Source of the DNA: Gracilibacillus oryzae
GTDB lineage: Bacteria; Bacillota; Bacilli; Bacillales; Amphibacillaceae
Direction of reading: 5' to 3'
Assembly (NCBI RefSeq): GCF_009498735.1
Contig: NZ_ML762428.1
Location: 98,374-162,373, forward strand
DNA: 64,000 nucleotides
In this document: piece after piece, positions 33,624-44,765 of the stretch
How positions within the stretch are numbered: position 1 is the first letter of the stretch
How the letters are laid out: each line of letters opens with the position of its first letter
The notes under the pieces: model-generated
What the model was told of the DNA's origin: nothing
The model's database searches: none
What the model saw: the letters and a program-made list of their open reading frames with translations, nothing else
Program-made: the position numbers and the translations under genes

Positions 33624-34913
33624 TTATATGTTTGTTAATTTAAAAAACTTCGCGCCATGTACCGGCACTTCAAAACTGATTTTATCAGAAGCTGTACCGA
33701 TATCTTCATTTGCCCATAAATCTCTTAGCTTTACTTCAACACTGCTTATACCCAGCTGGTCGAATTCTGCTTCCACCTGACTATTTTCATCCGTCAAATT
33801 GAATAGAGCTAAATAAATCGTATCGTTTTCACCGTAAGACATCCACACAACCTTATCATTTTCGCGGAGTACCTGTCTTGCTCCAGTTCCCTTTTGATGT
33901 GCTTCAAGCACTTCCTCATTTGTAAGAAGGGACAGTGTCCAATCATCATTATCTCTTAATTCCCCACCGAACATTAAAGGGGAACGGAATATGGACCAGA
34001 GTGTCATCATCGTTAATTGCTCATCTTTGGTAAACCTTGTGTACCTGTCACTTGCTCCACCGTCAACAGAGCGAATTCCAATATGACCTAGCGGCAGCAT
34101 ATCGGCATCAGGCCAGTAGCCAGGACCAATGGTTTTACTCCATTTATAACAACGGTCAAACATATCATAGAGAAGATGCCAGATGTCCCAGAAGTCGTCC
34201 GTCATTCTCCACATATTCGCATTCTCTGTCAGTAAACTGGCATGATCAAGTGGTGCCGGGCCAGGTGATAAACTCAGTACCATTGGTCTGCCACATTGAT
34301 CGATTGCTTTACGAATCATTTTAATTTCATCAGCATGAATTCCATATAATCTGGAATCTGCTATATCATCTACTTTTACAAAGTCAACTCCCCATTCGGC
34401 ATACAGGTCAAATAAGGAATTATAGTATTCTTGTGCACCTTCTTTTGTATGATCAATACCATACATATCTGTATTCCATGGACAGATTGAATTTGGTTTT
34501 GCAATATCTCTGGCACGAACATCACTGCCTAAAATAGCTGTATTCTGATGTACGGCTTGTCTTGGGATTCCACGCATAATATGAATGCCGAATTTCAAGC
34601 CTTTGTCATGAATATATTCAGCAAGTGGTTTAAATCCTTTTCCATCAGCTGATGATGGAAAGCGATTAACCGCAGGGATTAAGCGGGAAAATTCGTCCAT
34701 ATCTAATGGAATAAACGGACGATAGGCTGACGAGACTGCCCCCGCTTCAGACCATTGAATGTCCACAACTACATACTCCCAGCCAAAATCCTTTAGATTT
34801 TCGGCCATGTAGTCAGCATTCCCTTTCACTTCTTCTTCTGTGACAGTTGCTCCATAACAGTCCCAACTGTTCCAGCCCATTGGAGGAGTAAGGGCATATT
34901 GATGGTGTTTCAT
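33624..34913 (-). CDS. GH27 alpha-galactosidase or beta-L-arabinopyranosidase
   Basis: 429-residue GH27 enzyme. TPPMGWNSWDCYGATVTEEE is the family opening. The nucleophile Asp lies in VDFVKVDDI (about residue 182) and the acid/base Asp in WRMTDDFWD (about 239). A C-terminal beta domain follows. No signal peptide. GH27 members act on alpha-galactosides or on the stereochemically similar beta-L-arabinopyranosides. The position between two arabinofuranosidases makes the second activity attractive, but that is inference. There is an extra stretch around GIPRQAVHQNTAILGSD compared with my memory of short plant enzymes. Confidence 0.9.
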   Translation of the reverse strand: MKHHQYALTPPMGWNSWDCYGATVTEEEVKGNADYMAENLKDFGWEYVVVDIQWSEAGAVSSAYRPFIPLDMDEFSRLIPAVNRFPSSADGKGFKPLAEYIHDKGLKFGIHIMRGIPRQAVHQNTAILGSDVRARDIAKPNSICPWNTDMYGIDHTKEGAQEYYNSLFDLYAEWGVDFVKVDDIADSRLYGIHADEIKMIRKAIDQCGRPMVLSLSPGPAPLDHASLLTENANMWRMTDDFWDIWHLLYDMFDRCYKWSKTIGPGYWPDADMLPLGHIGIRSVDGGASDRYTRFTKDEQLTMMTLWSIFRSPLMFGGELRDNDDWTLSLLTNEEVLEAHQKGTGARQVLRENDKVVWMSYGENDTIYLALFNLTDENSQVEAEFDQLGISSVEVKLRDLWANEDIGTASDKISFEVPVHGAKFFKLTNI

Positions 34914-34948
34914 TCACAAAACTCCCTTCTTACTAGTATGTAAAGGAA

Positions 34949-34976
34949 GAAAGGCAAGATCAACTCCTTGCCTTTC
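34949..34976 (-). terminator. Stem-loop between GH51 and GH27 genes
   Basis: GAAAGGCAAG and CTTGCCTTTC form a perfect 10-base stem with an 8-base loop, followed by TTCCTTT on the minus strand. It may partly end transcription after the first GH51 gene. Confidence 0.6.
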
Positions 34977-34989
34977 TTTGTTGTTATGA

Positions 34990-36548
<1,559 letters not shown>

Positions 36549-36580
36549 AATCAAGCGTGATATACTACTTCCAACAGTCA

Positions 36581-36596
36581 TCTTATTCGTACAAAT
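36581..36596. promoter_or_regulatory. AraR operator, proximal
   Basis: TCTTATTCGTACAAAT retains one perfect half-site (GTACAAAT) of the AraR consensus ATTTGTACGTACAAAT. Centre-to-centre distance to the next site is 41 bases. Confidence 0.6.
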
Positions 36597-36621
36597 GATA
36601 AGAATATAAATATTTTATGTA

Positions 36622-36637
36622 ATTTGTACGTATATAT
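36622..36637. promoter_or_regulatory. AraR operator, distal
   Basis: ATTTGTACGTATATAT has one perfect half-site and the central GTACGTA. With the proximal site it forms a pair spaced for cooperative, looped binding as known for B. subtilis AraR. No gene or other feature is seen in 36638-36842. Confidence 0.75.
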
Positions 36638-36842
36638 AGATTATGAAAAATCTACTGTTTTGTCAAGATAATGCGCCCTATTTTTAAGACTATTAACTAA
36701 AAGTTTATACATCTTATCTTATTTTTCGATTGCATATCTTTTATTTGTTTCACAAGAGAAAAGTCTCGCCTTCAGAAGCTAAATAAAGTGATGGAATATC
36801 GCTCTCCAGCAACGAAGCATTTACTTATAAAGTATTGGATAT

Positions 36843-36881
36843 AGTATAAGAGTGAGCCAATAATTAGCTCACTCTTATACT
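36843..36881. terminator. Perfect 15-bp stem-loop
   Basis: AGTATAAGAGTGAGC and GCTCACTCTTATACT surround a 9-base loop. There is no T-run on either side; it probably ends the araNPQ transcript coming from the right. Confidence 0.55.
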
Positions 36882-36987
36882 CAATTTCTATATACCAATA
36901 TATCTTCTAAGGAAGTTGACTTTGAAAGTCATTAAATTATCTTAAGCATTCATTCTTAATTAATAACAAGGAGATGTTGGATTATCA

Positions 36988-37428
36988 TCAAGCAAAGTTT
37001 TTCTTGCCGTACGACTCATCTAAATTCTTGTTTGTTAATCTAATCGCTTTGTTTTTAGAAAAATATAATACAATCGCTAACATGTATAAAACAAATCCAA
37101 TGACATCCATCGCTAATAATTGTGTTACAGCCCATATTATAAACCAGATCATCAGCTTGTTCTGAATATCATTATCTCTTATTTTAGTAGCTATTAGAAA
37201 GTTAATAATAGCTCCAATCAGAATAAATAAGCCATACAAGAAGATAATTTGCGATATATTATTAATCATTTGAGATCCTGCAATCATTGTATTAGTGTCT
37301 ACATTCTCTATTTGTTTAGCACCTTCCTGATTAAACCATGAATTGTAACTAAACATTGTTAAAAAAGCTGTAATTAAGTTCCATAGTGCCCCGACAATGA
37401 TAAACTTTCTTTCCAGACCTCTTTTCAT
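36988..37428 (-). CDS. Small four-helix membrane protein in the araNPQ operon
   Basis: 146-residue protein with four likely membrane segments (about residues 9-27, 56-82, 92-110, 112-126) and polar ends. I do not recognise a family with a known role. AAGAGGTGATGAAGTA is its ribosome site, and it lies 50 bases after araQ, so it is probably co-transcribed with the arabino-oligosaccharide importer. Confidence 0.7.
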   Translation of the reverse strand: MKRGLERKFIIVGALWNLITAFLTMFSYNSWFNQEGAKQIENVDTNTMIAGSQMINNISQIIFLYGLFILIGAIINFLIATKIRDNDIQNKLMIWFIIWAVTQLLAMDVIGFVLYMLAIVLYFSKNKAIRLTNKNLDESYGKKNFA

Positions 37429-37478
37429 TACTTCATCACCTCTTAGAAAAACTTTGCTTTTAGATAAGCCAATAACCC

Positions 37479-38324
37479 TTAACCTTTAATCCCTGAATTA
37501 AGGTTGATTGCTGATACAAAATATTTTTGTGCGAAGAAGAAGAGCAGCAATGTTGGAATAATAGCTAATATAGCTGATCCCATCAATTGACCGATCATTC
37601 GGTAGTTACCATAAATATCTTGTAATAATAGTAAACCAGCAGTAACAGGCATTTTATCTACATCTGTATAAACAATAACTGGCCATAGGAAGTCGTTCCA
37701 AGAACCAGTAAAGGAGAATAACCCACAAACAATTAAAACTGGTCTAATTAAAGGCAGAATAACTTTTGCATAAATGGTGAAATCTCCAGCTCCGTCTACA
37801 CGCGCTGATTCATCAAGCTCCATTGGAATACCACGCATAAACTGTCTTACAAGGAAAATGTTACCCATACCAGCAAGACCAGGAACAATCATAGCCCAAG
37901 GTGTGTTTACCCATCCTAAAATATCAATAATTTTATAAGAAGGAATCAGGTTTACTACATTCGGGAAAAACGAGATTGCCAAGAGCGTGAAAAACAGGAA
38001 ATCACGACCTTTAAATTTCATACGAGAGTAACCATAACCTGTTATAGAAATAACAGCAACTACTAATAAAGTGTGTAATGTAGCAATAAAGATCGAATTC
38101 CATAACCATTGTAATATTGGCGCGGAAGATGTATTTTCTAAAATAGCTACATAATTATCAACTATCCAGTTCACAGGCAGTAATCTAAATCCTTCATTTA
38201 CTATTTCAGTCTGAGATCGGAATGATGTAACAATACCAAATATAACTGGAATAGTCCAGATAGCACTAACAACAATTAGAAACAGGTAGGCTAAGTATTT
38301 AGACACCTTGATTTTTTTAAACAT
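37479..38324 (-). CDS. araQ: Arabino-oligosaccharide ABC permease AraQ
   Basis: 281-residue CUT1 permease with six membrane segments and the ATPase-contact loop MELDESARVDGAGDFTIYAKVILP. The tail QKYFVSAINLNSGIKG is the standard end of this class. It works with AraP and AraN to import arabinose oligomers. No ATPase is encoded nearby; in B. subtilis AraNPQ is energised by MsmX. Ribosome site AGAGGTGAG. Gene 37 bases after araP. Confidence 0.93.
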   Translation of the reverse strand: MFKKIKVSKYLAYLFLIVVSAIWTIPVIFGIVTSFRSQTEIVNEGFRLLPVNWIVDNYVAILENTSSAPILQWLWNSIFIATLHTLLVVAVISITGYGYSRMKFKGRDFLFFTLLAISFFPNVVNLIPSYKIIDILGWVNTPWAMIVPGLAGMGNIFLVRQFMRGIPMELDESARVDGAGDFTIYAKVILPLIRPVLIVCGLFSFTGSWNDFLWPVIVYTDVDKMPVTAGLLLLQDIYGNYRMIGQLMGSAILAIIPTLLLFFFAQKYFVSAINLNSGIKG

Positions 38325-38361
38325 ATTCTCACCTCTATATCCTTCATTTCAGATAATTTTA

Positions 38362-39240
38362 CTACGCGGCATTTCGATTCATTACATAATACTGAAATGC
38401 TGAGATTACTAGTATCACTAGACCGAGCAATACTGCCATCGCTGACGCTAACCCTGCAATTGACTCACCATGGCTAAATGCTAAATCACGGATATACATC
38501 ATCAACACAGTAGTACTTTGTCTTGGACCACCATCTGTCATCATTAATGGCTGGGCGAATACATTAAATGCTCCTGCAGTTGTCATTACCATTGTGTAAA
38601 TTAAAGGGAATCTAATTGAAGGTAATGTAATGCTAAAGAATTTTCTGACTGGACCAGCTCCGTCAATTTCTGCTGACTCGTACAAATCTTTTGATACGCC
38701 ATTGATGCCGGCACGGTAGATAATCATATTACCGCCAATTCCAGCCCATATTGTAATGATTAATATAATAATCCAGGCATATGGCTGAGTGGTTTGCCAA
38801 ACAGCTTCCGATCCGAATAAGTTATTTGCTACACCGAGTTGTTTATTGAAAATCAATGACCATACTAATGCTGCAGCAGATATAGAGATTAGACCAGGAA
38901 TATAAAGAAGTGTCTGGAAAAGACTTGTGAATTTTAGATCTTTATGTTCCAGGGCCACTGCAATTAATAATGGGATAATGATCAATAACGGAACACTGAA
39001 TACAACGAATAATAATGTGTTTTTCAGTCCATTGAAGAATTGACTGTAGAACGTAGAATCAGTATCTGTAAGTATTGTTTTATAATTATCTAAACCAACC
39101 CAAACCGGATCCCCAATTAAGTTCCAATTTGTAAAGGATGCGTAAATACCGTAAACAGATGGTATTAAGATAAAAACAATAAATAAGATAATGTGTGGCC
39201 CAACAAATAAAAGTGGTTTTAGGAAATTATTATTGTTCAA
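38362..39240 (-). CDS. araP: Arabino-oligosaccharide ABC permease AraP
   Basis: About 293 residues, six membrane segments and the coupling loop KDLYESAEIDGAGPVRKFFSITLP. The open frame runs up to 39291 but AAAGGAGG stands eight bases before a TTG at 39240, giving an N-terminus of NNNNFLKPLLFVGPHIIL. That start removes an unlikely leader, so I choose it. Partner of AraQ; follows araN by 66 bases. Confidence 0.92.
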   Translation of the reverse strand: MNNNNFLKPLLFVGPHIILFIVFILIPSVYGIYASFTNWNLIGDPVWVGLDNYKTILTDTDSTFYSQFFNGLKNTLLFVVFSVPLLIIIPLLIAVALEHKDLKFTSLFQTLLYIPGLISISAAALVWSLIFNKQLGVANNLFGSEAVWQTTQPYAWIIILIITIWAGIGGNMIIYRAGINGVSKDLYESAEIDGAGPVRKFFSITLPSIRFPLIYTMVMTTAGAFNVFAQPLMMTDGGPRQSTTVLMMYIRDLAFSHGESIAGLASAMAVLLGLVILVISAFQYYVMNRNAA

Positions 39241-39306
39241 CTGGATTGCCTCCTTTATCTTAAAGGTGGTAATGTGCCAGAATAATGGCACATTACCTTA
39301 TAAAAC

Positions 39307-40566
39307 TTATTCCTCTGTTGTTTCTTCTGTCTCTGCATTTTCGATATCTAAGGAACCTTCAGCTACCTTATCATCAACGAACTTCTGCATTTCTTCTAAT
39401 CCTTGTTGCAAGTCCATTTCACCATGGATTAAATCGCCAACATACGTGTCTATTGCCTCTGCAACATAAGGATAGTGTTCATAAGTGTAAATATGCAGAG
39501 ATTCTTCTTGTTCTGGAGTCGATGTGAAGAAAGATTGCATATATTCATCATATTCAGGACTTTCGATTACTTCTGTACTTGCTACAATCTGTCCTGCTTC
39601 TGCCCATTTCAGTGAATTCTGTCTGATAAATTCAAGGAAATCACCAATTACTTGTTCTTTCTCATCAGTTCTTTCTTCTTTTTCCAGCATTGCGAATAAG
39701 TGTGATGATGCACGATTATGGAAAGTAGTTGGTTCAAAAGCATAGATATTTGTTACTCCAAAGTTTAAACCTTCCACTTGTCCGTGTCCTGTTGAACTCC
39801 AAGTACCATCAGTAGAGAATAATACATTACCTGATTGGAACATTAAATATCCATCTTCACCATACGGAGTCATTAATCCAGCGTCAGCTAATTCCTTAAT
39901 CGCCCCAATAGCTTGTTCCATTTCAGGAGTGTTAACTGCTGGCGCACCATCTTGCTGAATATCTCCGCCTAAGTTCTGAATTTGTGCCAAAACTACCCAG
40001 CCTGCTAACGCGTCATTCAGTACATATTGTCCTTCTTCCAATTGTCCTTGTAATGAAAGCATTTCATCAAATGTTACAACATTATCATCTAACCAGTGCT
40101 CCACACCGTACTTTGCCAATAAATCTTTATTGTAATACATTGCATTCGAGTGAATATCCAAAGGAACTGTGTACTGTGTTCCTTCAACATTTCCTGCTTC
40201 CCATGCTTCTGCTAAATAATTTTCTGTATTTAACTCTGGTTGCGCTTCCATGATTCCTGTCATCGGCTCTATTAAACCTTGTTTTACAAAGCTAGTAACA
40301 CGGTCTGCGTGAATAATTGATAAATCCGGAATTCCATTTCCTGAGTTTAAAACCGTATACATTTTCGTGTACATATCAGAAGTAACAACATGCTCTACCT
40401 CGAACTCTGGCTCTGTCTCATTAAAAGCATCTACTAATTCGTCCATGTAAGCTCCATCTTCACCTGTTAAAGGTGTCCAGAATTGAATTGTATTCTCATC
40501 GCCGCCACTGCATCCTGCTAAAACAAATACTAGTGAAGCAAATAGAATCATTAAACCTTTTTTCAT
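39307..40566 (-). CDS. araN: Arabino-oligosaccharide-binding lipoprotein AraN
   Basis: 419-residue solute-binding lipoprotein: signal MKKGLMILFASLVFVLAGC with lipobox LAGC. Cluster-1 sugar-binding features include IQFWTPLTGEDGAYMDELVDAFNE and SGNVLFSTDGTWS. It captures arabino-oligosaccharides for AraP and AraQ. First gene of araN-P-Q plus the small membrane protein. Upstream 40567-40908 is a 342-base control region with AraR sites, a TATAAT (40707-40712, minus strand) and no other feature I can support. Confidence 0.92.
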   Translation of the reverse strand: MKKGLMILFASLVFVLAGCSGGDENTIQFWTPLTGEDGAYMDELVDAFNETEPEFEVEHVVTSDMYTKMYTVLNSGNGIPDLSIIHADRVTSFVKQGLIEPMTGIMEAQPELNTENYLAEAWEAGNVEGTQYTVPLDIHSNAMYYNKDLLAKYGVEHWLDDNVVTFDEMLSLQGQLEEGQYVLNDALAGWVVLAQIQNLGGDIQQDGAPAVNTPEMEQAIGAIKELADAGLMTPYGEDGYLMFQSGNVLFSTDGTWSSTGHGQVEGLNFGVTNIYAFEPTTFHNRASSHLFAMLEKEERTDEKEQVIGDFLEFIRQNSLKWAEAGQIVASTEVIESPEYDEYMQSFFTSTPEQEESLHIYTYEHYPYVAEAIDTYVGDLIHGEMDLQQGLEEMQKFVDDKVAEGSLDIENAETEETTEE

Positions 40567-40715
40567 TTTTAATAACCCCCATTTTTATATTGAATATTTA
40601 ACACTTATTACTTAGATGGTGTACTTTCCTATTACTCTCTCTCTTAATATGCAACCCCTTTCAATTCAACAAGTATTGATCCTCTAGCTGAACGTACATA
40701 ATAACTATTATATTC

Positions 40716-40731
40716 AACAATACATACAAAT
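40716..40731. promoter_or_regulatory. AraR-like operator at araN, proximal
   Basis: AACAATACATACAAAT has a one-mismatch half-site (ATACAAAT). It overlaps the region just upstream of the araN -10. Confidence 0.4.
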
Positions 40732-40748
40732 AATTTTGCAATAAACTA

Positions 40749-40764
40749 ATTTGTACGTATGAGA
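40749..40764. promoter_or_regulatory. AraR operator at araN, distal
   Basis: ATTTGTACGTATGAGA carries a perfect ATTTGTAC half-site and the GTACGTA core. Another weak half-site, AACGTACATAA, lies at 40691-40701. Confidence 0.7.
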
Positions 40765-40908
40765 TGTTGTAATTTCATTATAATCAACTCAACAACTCTT
40801 TTCAACATATTTTTGTTAATTTATAATAAATTTTTTTTGTAAGATTAACGTTTTTGTTTATCCACCAGTTTACAGGTTATAATCATAACAAATATATTAA
40901 TAATAACA

Positions 40909-42201
40909 TTAATAGGAGTTCGTTCTTTTCCCTAAATATACCGTTCCTTCTTGATCTTTCCCCATAAACACAATGGTTTCCGTCCAGTTCTCCCAATCCC
41001 AGCTCTCATTTACGACACCGCTGACTCTATTTTCACCAAATATGAAATGATAGTTGTTATTGCTTTTATTTATCCAATTACTTTCCTTTACTGTGATACG
41101 GAATGATTCATCTTGTTCATCATTGTGCTGATCCACCTTAAATAACTCCCAGTCGCCCGTAAGCTCTTCTGCAGTTATTCGCCGTTTTTCTTCGCCTGCA
41201 AATCTTTGAGGTGATATTAATGGCCAACCATCCTCTGTCCATAAGATCGTACGGATATGTAAATAATGCCATCTCTTATCTTTCGGTGCCCGAATGTGGT
41301 GACAAATATAAAAATTATTGTCATCATTTAACACAGTGTTGTGCCCTGGCGCTACCCAACCGTCACTATTGTGAAACTTGTAGCCGCCAAGCAGCTTCAT
41401 CCCTACTTCATATGGCGGGGAATCGATATCTGTCATTTCATTTCCTGAGAAATCCAAGTATGGTCCTTCCATACTTTTGGATCTGGCTACACGTATATTA
41501 TAATTTGAGAATAGAGAATCATAAGATACAAATAAATAATAGTATTCAAAATCAGGATGGTATACGATGTAAGGACCTTCCAAAGCTCTGTCAACACTTC
41601 GATTTCGCTGAGCAATTAGTTTACCTCTTCCTTCATCGAGCAGTTTACCTGTTTGTTTATTAATTTTTGCCAGATAAATCCCGCCAAAAAAGGAACCATA
41701 AACCATCCAAGGTTCTCCGTCCTTATCAATAGTAATATTGGGATCTATTGCATTCGGTCCTTCTTCATCTTGCACAGATTTATAGACTAACCCTTGATCT
41801 TCAAAAGGCCCTTCAATATTTTCACTTGTTGCAACACCGATAAATGATTGTGTTTTGCCAAACTGGCTGGCAGCATAATACATATAATACTTTTGATTAA
41901 ACTTAACGATTTCCGGAGCCCATAATCCTTTGGCACCTGTCCAGCTTTCAGCCTCAGCTGGTACTCCATTTTCAAAAGCATAACCGACCCATTCCCAATT
42001 AATCAGATCGTTAGACTTTCTGATTTGGATACCAGAACAGAAATCTCCTTTAAACTGTGCATCAGTTGAGAAGACATAGTACCAGTCACCATCTTTTATG
42101 ATAGCAGGGTCATGAACATTATTAACTGTCCATTTTTCTTTATAGTCCAGCACGGTTTCATCATAGAGTTTATCTATTGGTATACTTGATTGATTCATCA
42201 T
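40909..42201 (-). CDS. GH43 arabinan endo-1,5-alpha-L-arabinanase-like enzyme, intracellular
   Basis: About 430 residues: N-terminal five-bladed propeller (to about 320) and a C-terminal beta domain (about 330-430), the two-domain arabinanase form. Catalytic candidates: Asp in NNVHDPAIIKDGDWYY, Asp in GPNAIDPNITID, Glu in RALEGPYIVYHP. No signal peptide, so it probably cuts imported arabino-oligomers. The frame extends to 42219, but AGAAGG sits nine bases before the ATG at 42201. It starts 32 bases after araR1 ends and is probably co-transcribed with it. Confidence 0.9.
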   Translation of the reverse strand: MMNQSSIPIDKLYDETVLDYKEKWTVNNVHDPAIIKDGDWYYVFSTDAQFKGDFCSGIQIRKSNDLINWEWVGYAFENGVPAEAESWTGAKGLWAPEIVKFNQKYYMYYAASQFGKTQSFIGVATSENIEGPFEDQGLVYKSVQDEEGPNAIDPNITIDKDGEPWMVYGSFFGGIYLAKINKQTGKLLDEGRGKLIAQRNRSVDRALEGPYIVYHPDFEYYYLFVSYDSLFSNYNIRVARSKSMEGPYLDFSGNEMTDIDSPPYEVGMKLLGGYKFHNSDGWVAPGHNTVLNDDNNFYICHHIRAPKDKRWHYLHIRTILWTEDGWPLISPQRFAGEEKRRITAEELTGDWELFKVDQHNDEQDESFRITVKESNWINKSNNNYHFIFGENRVSGVVNESWDWENWTETIVFMGKDQEGTVYLGKRTNSY

Positions 42202-42233
42202 TTTCATCATCCTTCTCATGCTATTTTCATTTG

Positions 42234-43355
42234 TTATGATAATAATAATTTCTCGGATAGTTGTAATGTTGATTGTCGTATATTCAACTCTGGCTCATAC
42301 AAACATGATAGTTTTTTATCCTTCATTGATTTCTTTTTAATCATACAAGTTACAGCCTTTGCTGCATCCCATCCAAGGGTTTGCTTTGGATGGATAACAC
42401 TTGTCAGTTTAACTTCTGAAACCTCTGCAAGGATAGAATCATCATAGCCTACAATTGATAAATCTTCCGGTATGCACAGACCTTTTTTCCGGATATAATC
42501 CATCACTCTCATTACCAATTGGTCGTTGTAGCATACTACTGCCGTTGGTTTATTGTATTTATTATCAAGCAGTTTACTTAGACAACGGACAGGTTCTGTC
42601 ATTTCATTTCCTGATGTGTAAGTAATGATATTTTGGGGATTTAATGTAAGATTACTTTCTCGATGCGCTTTAATAAAGCCTTTCAATCTCTTTCTTCCCT
42701 GAGAGTCATCTGTTTTGTAAATGCATACAATATCTTTATGACCTAATTCAATTAAGTGCTTTGTCTGCATGTAACCGCCTTTAATATCATCCATCATAAA
42801 ACTTACTGGTTCGAGTTCATCATAAACAGCATTTATCATTACATATGGTATCTTCTCCCGCTCCAGATTCAAATAGTACTTTAAATTAGGATTTGGCGCT
42901 GAACTGTTAGCAGGTTCGATAATGACTCCGGCATAATTATTCAGTAAAATCTTGTCTAAGATTTCTCGTTCAATCTGATATTGGTTATTTGTATTAAAGA
43001 TGCTGACTCGATAACCTTGCTCACTTAAATAAGCTTCTGCTCCCCTGATAATGGAAGGAAAGATATATTCTGATATAAATGTAGTCACTATTGCGATATT
43101 TTTCTCACTATGCTCATCTACCACTTCCGCATCTTTAAGGTTAGTACGATCTGCACAGAAAGTACCGGCACCTTGTTCTCTATACAGCCACCCTTCACTT
43201 ACAAGCTCTCCAATTGCTAAACGAACTGTATGGCGACTTACATTAAATTGGCGCATTAATTCATTTTCAGAGCTTATTTTTTGATGCGGGACTGTTAATC
43301 CACTAAGGATATCTGATTTGATTAGATTTTTGATTCTTTTATATTTCGCTTCCAT
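42234..43355 (-). CDS. araR: Arabinose repressor AraR, paralogue 1
   Basis: 373-residue chimeric regulator: GntR-type winged helix (about 1-70, with SSENELMRQFNVSRHTVRLAIGELV and EQGAGTFCADR) joined to a LacI-type effector domain (about 85-365). This is the AraR architecture, repressing arabinose genes until L-arabinose binds. Ribosome site AAGGGGGCGG. An AraR site at 43472-43487 lies upstream, so it is probably autoregulated. By eye it is roughly half identical to the neighbouring paralogue; the hinge differs most. Confidence 0.93.
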   Translation of the reverse strand: MEAKYKRIKNLIKSDILSGLTVPHQKISSENELMRQFNVSRHTVRLAIGELVSEGWLYREQGAGTFCADRTNLKDAEVVDEHSEKNIAIVTTFISEYIFPSIIRGAEAYLSEQGYRVSIFNTNNQYQIEREILDKILLNNYAGVIIEPANSSAPNPNLKYYLNLEREKIPYVMINAVYDELEPVSFMMDDIKGGYMQTKHLIELGHKDIVCIYKTDDSQGRKRLKGFIKAHRESNLTLNPQNIITYTSGNEMTEPVRCLSKLLDNKYNKPTAVVCYNDQLVMRVMDYIRKKGLCIPEDLSIVGYDDSILAEVSEVKLTSVIHPKQTLGWDAAKAVTCMIKKKSMKDKKLSCLYEPELNIRQSTLQLSEKLLLS

Positions 43356-43471
43356 AGTTCCGCCCCCTTACTTGCATTAAGCTGACTTTTGTTATGAATA
43401 TCATCTGTTACCGTTTACATAATTTTATTACTGATAGGATTAACTTATATAATAACTCCTTTCCTTTTCAG

Positions 43472-43487
43472 ATTTGTACGTACTAAT
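43472..43487. promoter_or_regulatory. AraR operator at araR1
   Basis: ATTTGTACGTACTAAT differs from the AraR consensus palindrome at one position, the best match in the window. Confidence 0.8.
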
Positions 43488-43564
43488 AGTATAGCAGAAT
43501 AAGGTAGTTTTACAATAGGTTGTATGTTCAAATAAATAACTGCTCTACAGCTTGTGTAAGAATC

Positions 43565-43597
43565 AATAAAAAAATAGACCAGCATCCACCAGTCTAT
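43565..43597 (-). terminator. Terminator of araR2
   Basis: Minus strand ATAGAC, a 12-base interior and GTCTAT are followed by seven T residues. Confidence 0.7.
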
Positions 43598-43612
43598 CCT
43601 ATCAACTATTCA

Positions 43613-44722
43613 TTATTTTATTGCTTTTGTAGAATTACGGATTACTAATTCTGGATCAAACCGGATTAAATCATTTTCTGTCATCGGCTGCTTTTTCGAA
43701 CCCTTAGATTGCTTGATCATATCTAGAATAACTTTGGCAGCTAACTCGCCCATTTCACTTTGAGGATGTTTTATTGTAGTTAACTTTACTTCTGTCACTT
43801 CCGCCATAAATGAGTCATCAAATCCAACCATAGAAATATCGTCCGGAACCTTTAATTGCTTTTCTCTGATTACATCCAATAACTTAATGGCAAGTTCATC
43901 ATTATAACAAACAATCCCTGTCGGGCGATTTTCTGTATTCTCTAATAGTTTTTGTAATTCTTCAATCGGCTTCTCAGCCTTTTCCTCTGTCGTATATGGG
44001 ATGATATTATTAGGCGATATTTCAATATTATGCTTCCGATGAGCTTTTAAATATCCTTTCATCCTTTTGGTTCCTTGGGTATCATCCGTCTTAAAGAAAC
44101 CGATAATATTTTTGTGGCCTAATTCAATTAAATGTTCTGTCTGGAGAAAGCCGCCTTTTTCCTCATCCATCACAATATGAAATGGCTCTAATTCATCATA
44201 AAATGCGTTTATCATAAGATAAGGGATATTTTGCCGCTCAAGATTTAAATAGTAATTTATATTAGGATTAGAGACTGCACTTTTTGTTGGTTCTATGATG
44301 ACACCATCGAATTGCTGTGTTAAAATATTTTCTAAAAATTTTCTCTCATTGTCATGGTCATTGTTTGTCGAAAACAAACTAACTTGATAACCACGCTGGC
44401 TTAAATAGGATTCTGCACCTCTGATAATCGATGGGAAAATATAATCAGATATATATGTTGTAATAATTGCTATATTTTTTTGCATGACGGAATGCTGATT
44501 ATCTTCTTTAGAGCGGTCAGCACAGAAAGTACCGGCACCCTGTTCACGATAAAGCCACCCTTGATTGACAAGGTCACCAATGGCAAGTCTCACAGTATGA
44601 CGACTTACACCGAACTGTTTCATCAATTCACTCTCTGAGCTGATCTTCTGGTACGGCTGGTAAGTACCATCTAAAATCTGAGATTTGATTGCCTGTTTTA
44701 CTATATTATATTTTGTTTGCAT
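43613..44722 (-). CDS. araR: Arabinose repressor AraR, paralogue 2
   Basis: 369-residue GntR/LacI chimera of the same type as its neighbour: SSESELMKQFGVSRHTVRLAIGDLV helix-turn-helix, EQGAGTFCADR wing, then IFPSIIRGAESYLSQRGYQVSLF and PDDISMVGFDDSFMAEV in the effector domain. The DNA-reading helix (VSRHTVRLAIG) is identical in both, so both should bind the same operators. Ribosome site GAGGTG. I see no AraR site directly upstream, unlike paralogue 1. It lies between the araDA terminator and its own terminator, so it is a separate unit. Confidence 0.93.
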   Translation of the reverse strand: MQTKYNIVKQAIKSQILDGTYQPYQKISSESELMKQFGVSRHTVRLAIGDLVNQGWLYREQGAGTFCADRSKEDNQHSVMQKNIAIITTYISDYIFPSIIRGAESYLSQRGYQVSLFSTNNDHDNERKFLENILTQQFDGVIIEPTKSAVSNPNINYYLNLERQNIPYLMINAFYDELEPFHIVMDEEKGGFLQTEHLIELGHKNIIGFFKTDDTQGTKRMKGYLKAHRKHNIEISPNNIIPYTTEEKAEKPIEELQKLLENTENRPTGIVCYNDELAIKLLDVIREKQLKVPDDISMVGFDDSFMAEVTEVKLTTIKHPQSEMGELAAKVILDMIKQSKGSKKQPMTENDLIRFDPELVIRNSTKAIK

Positions 44723-44765
44723 TTACACACCTCATTAAACTGACTTAAACAACACTTATAGACGA

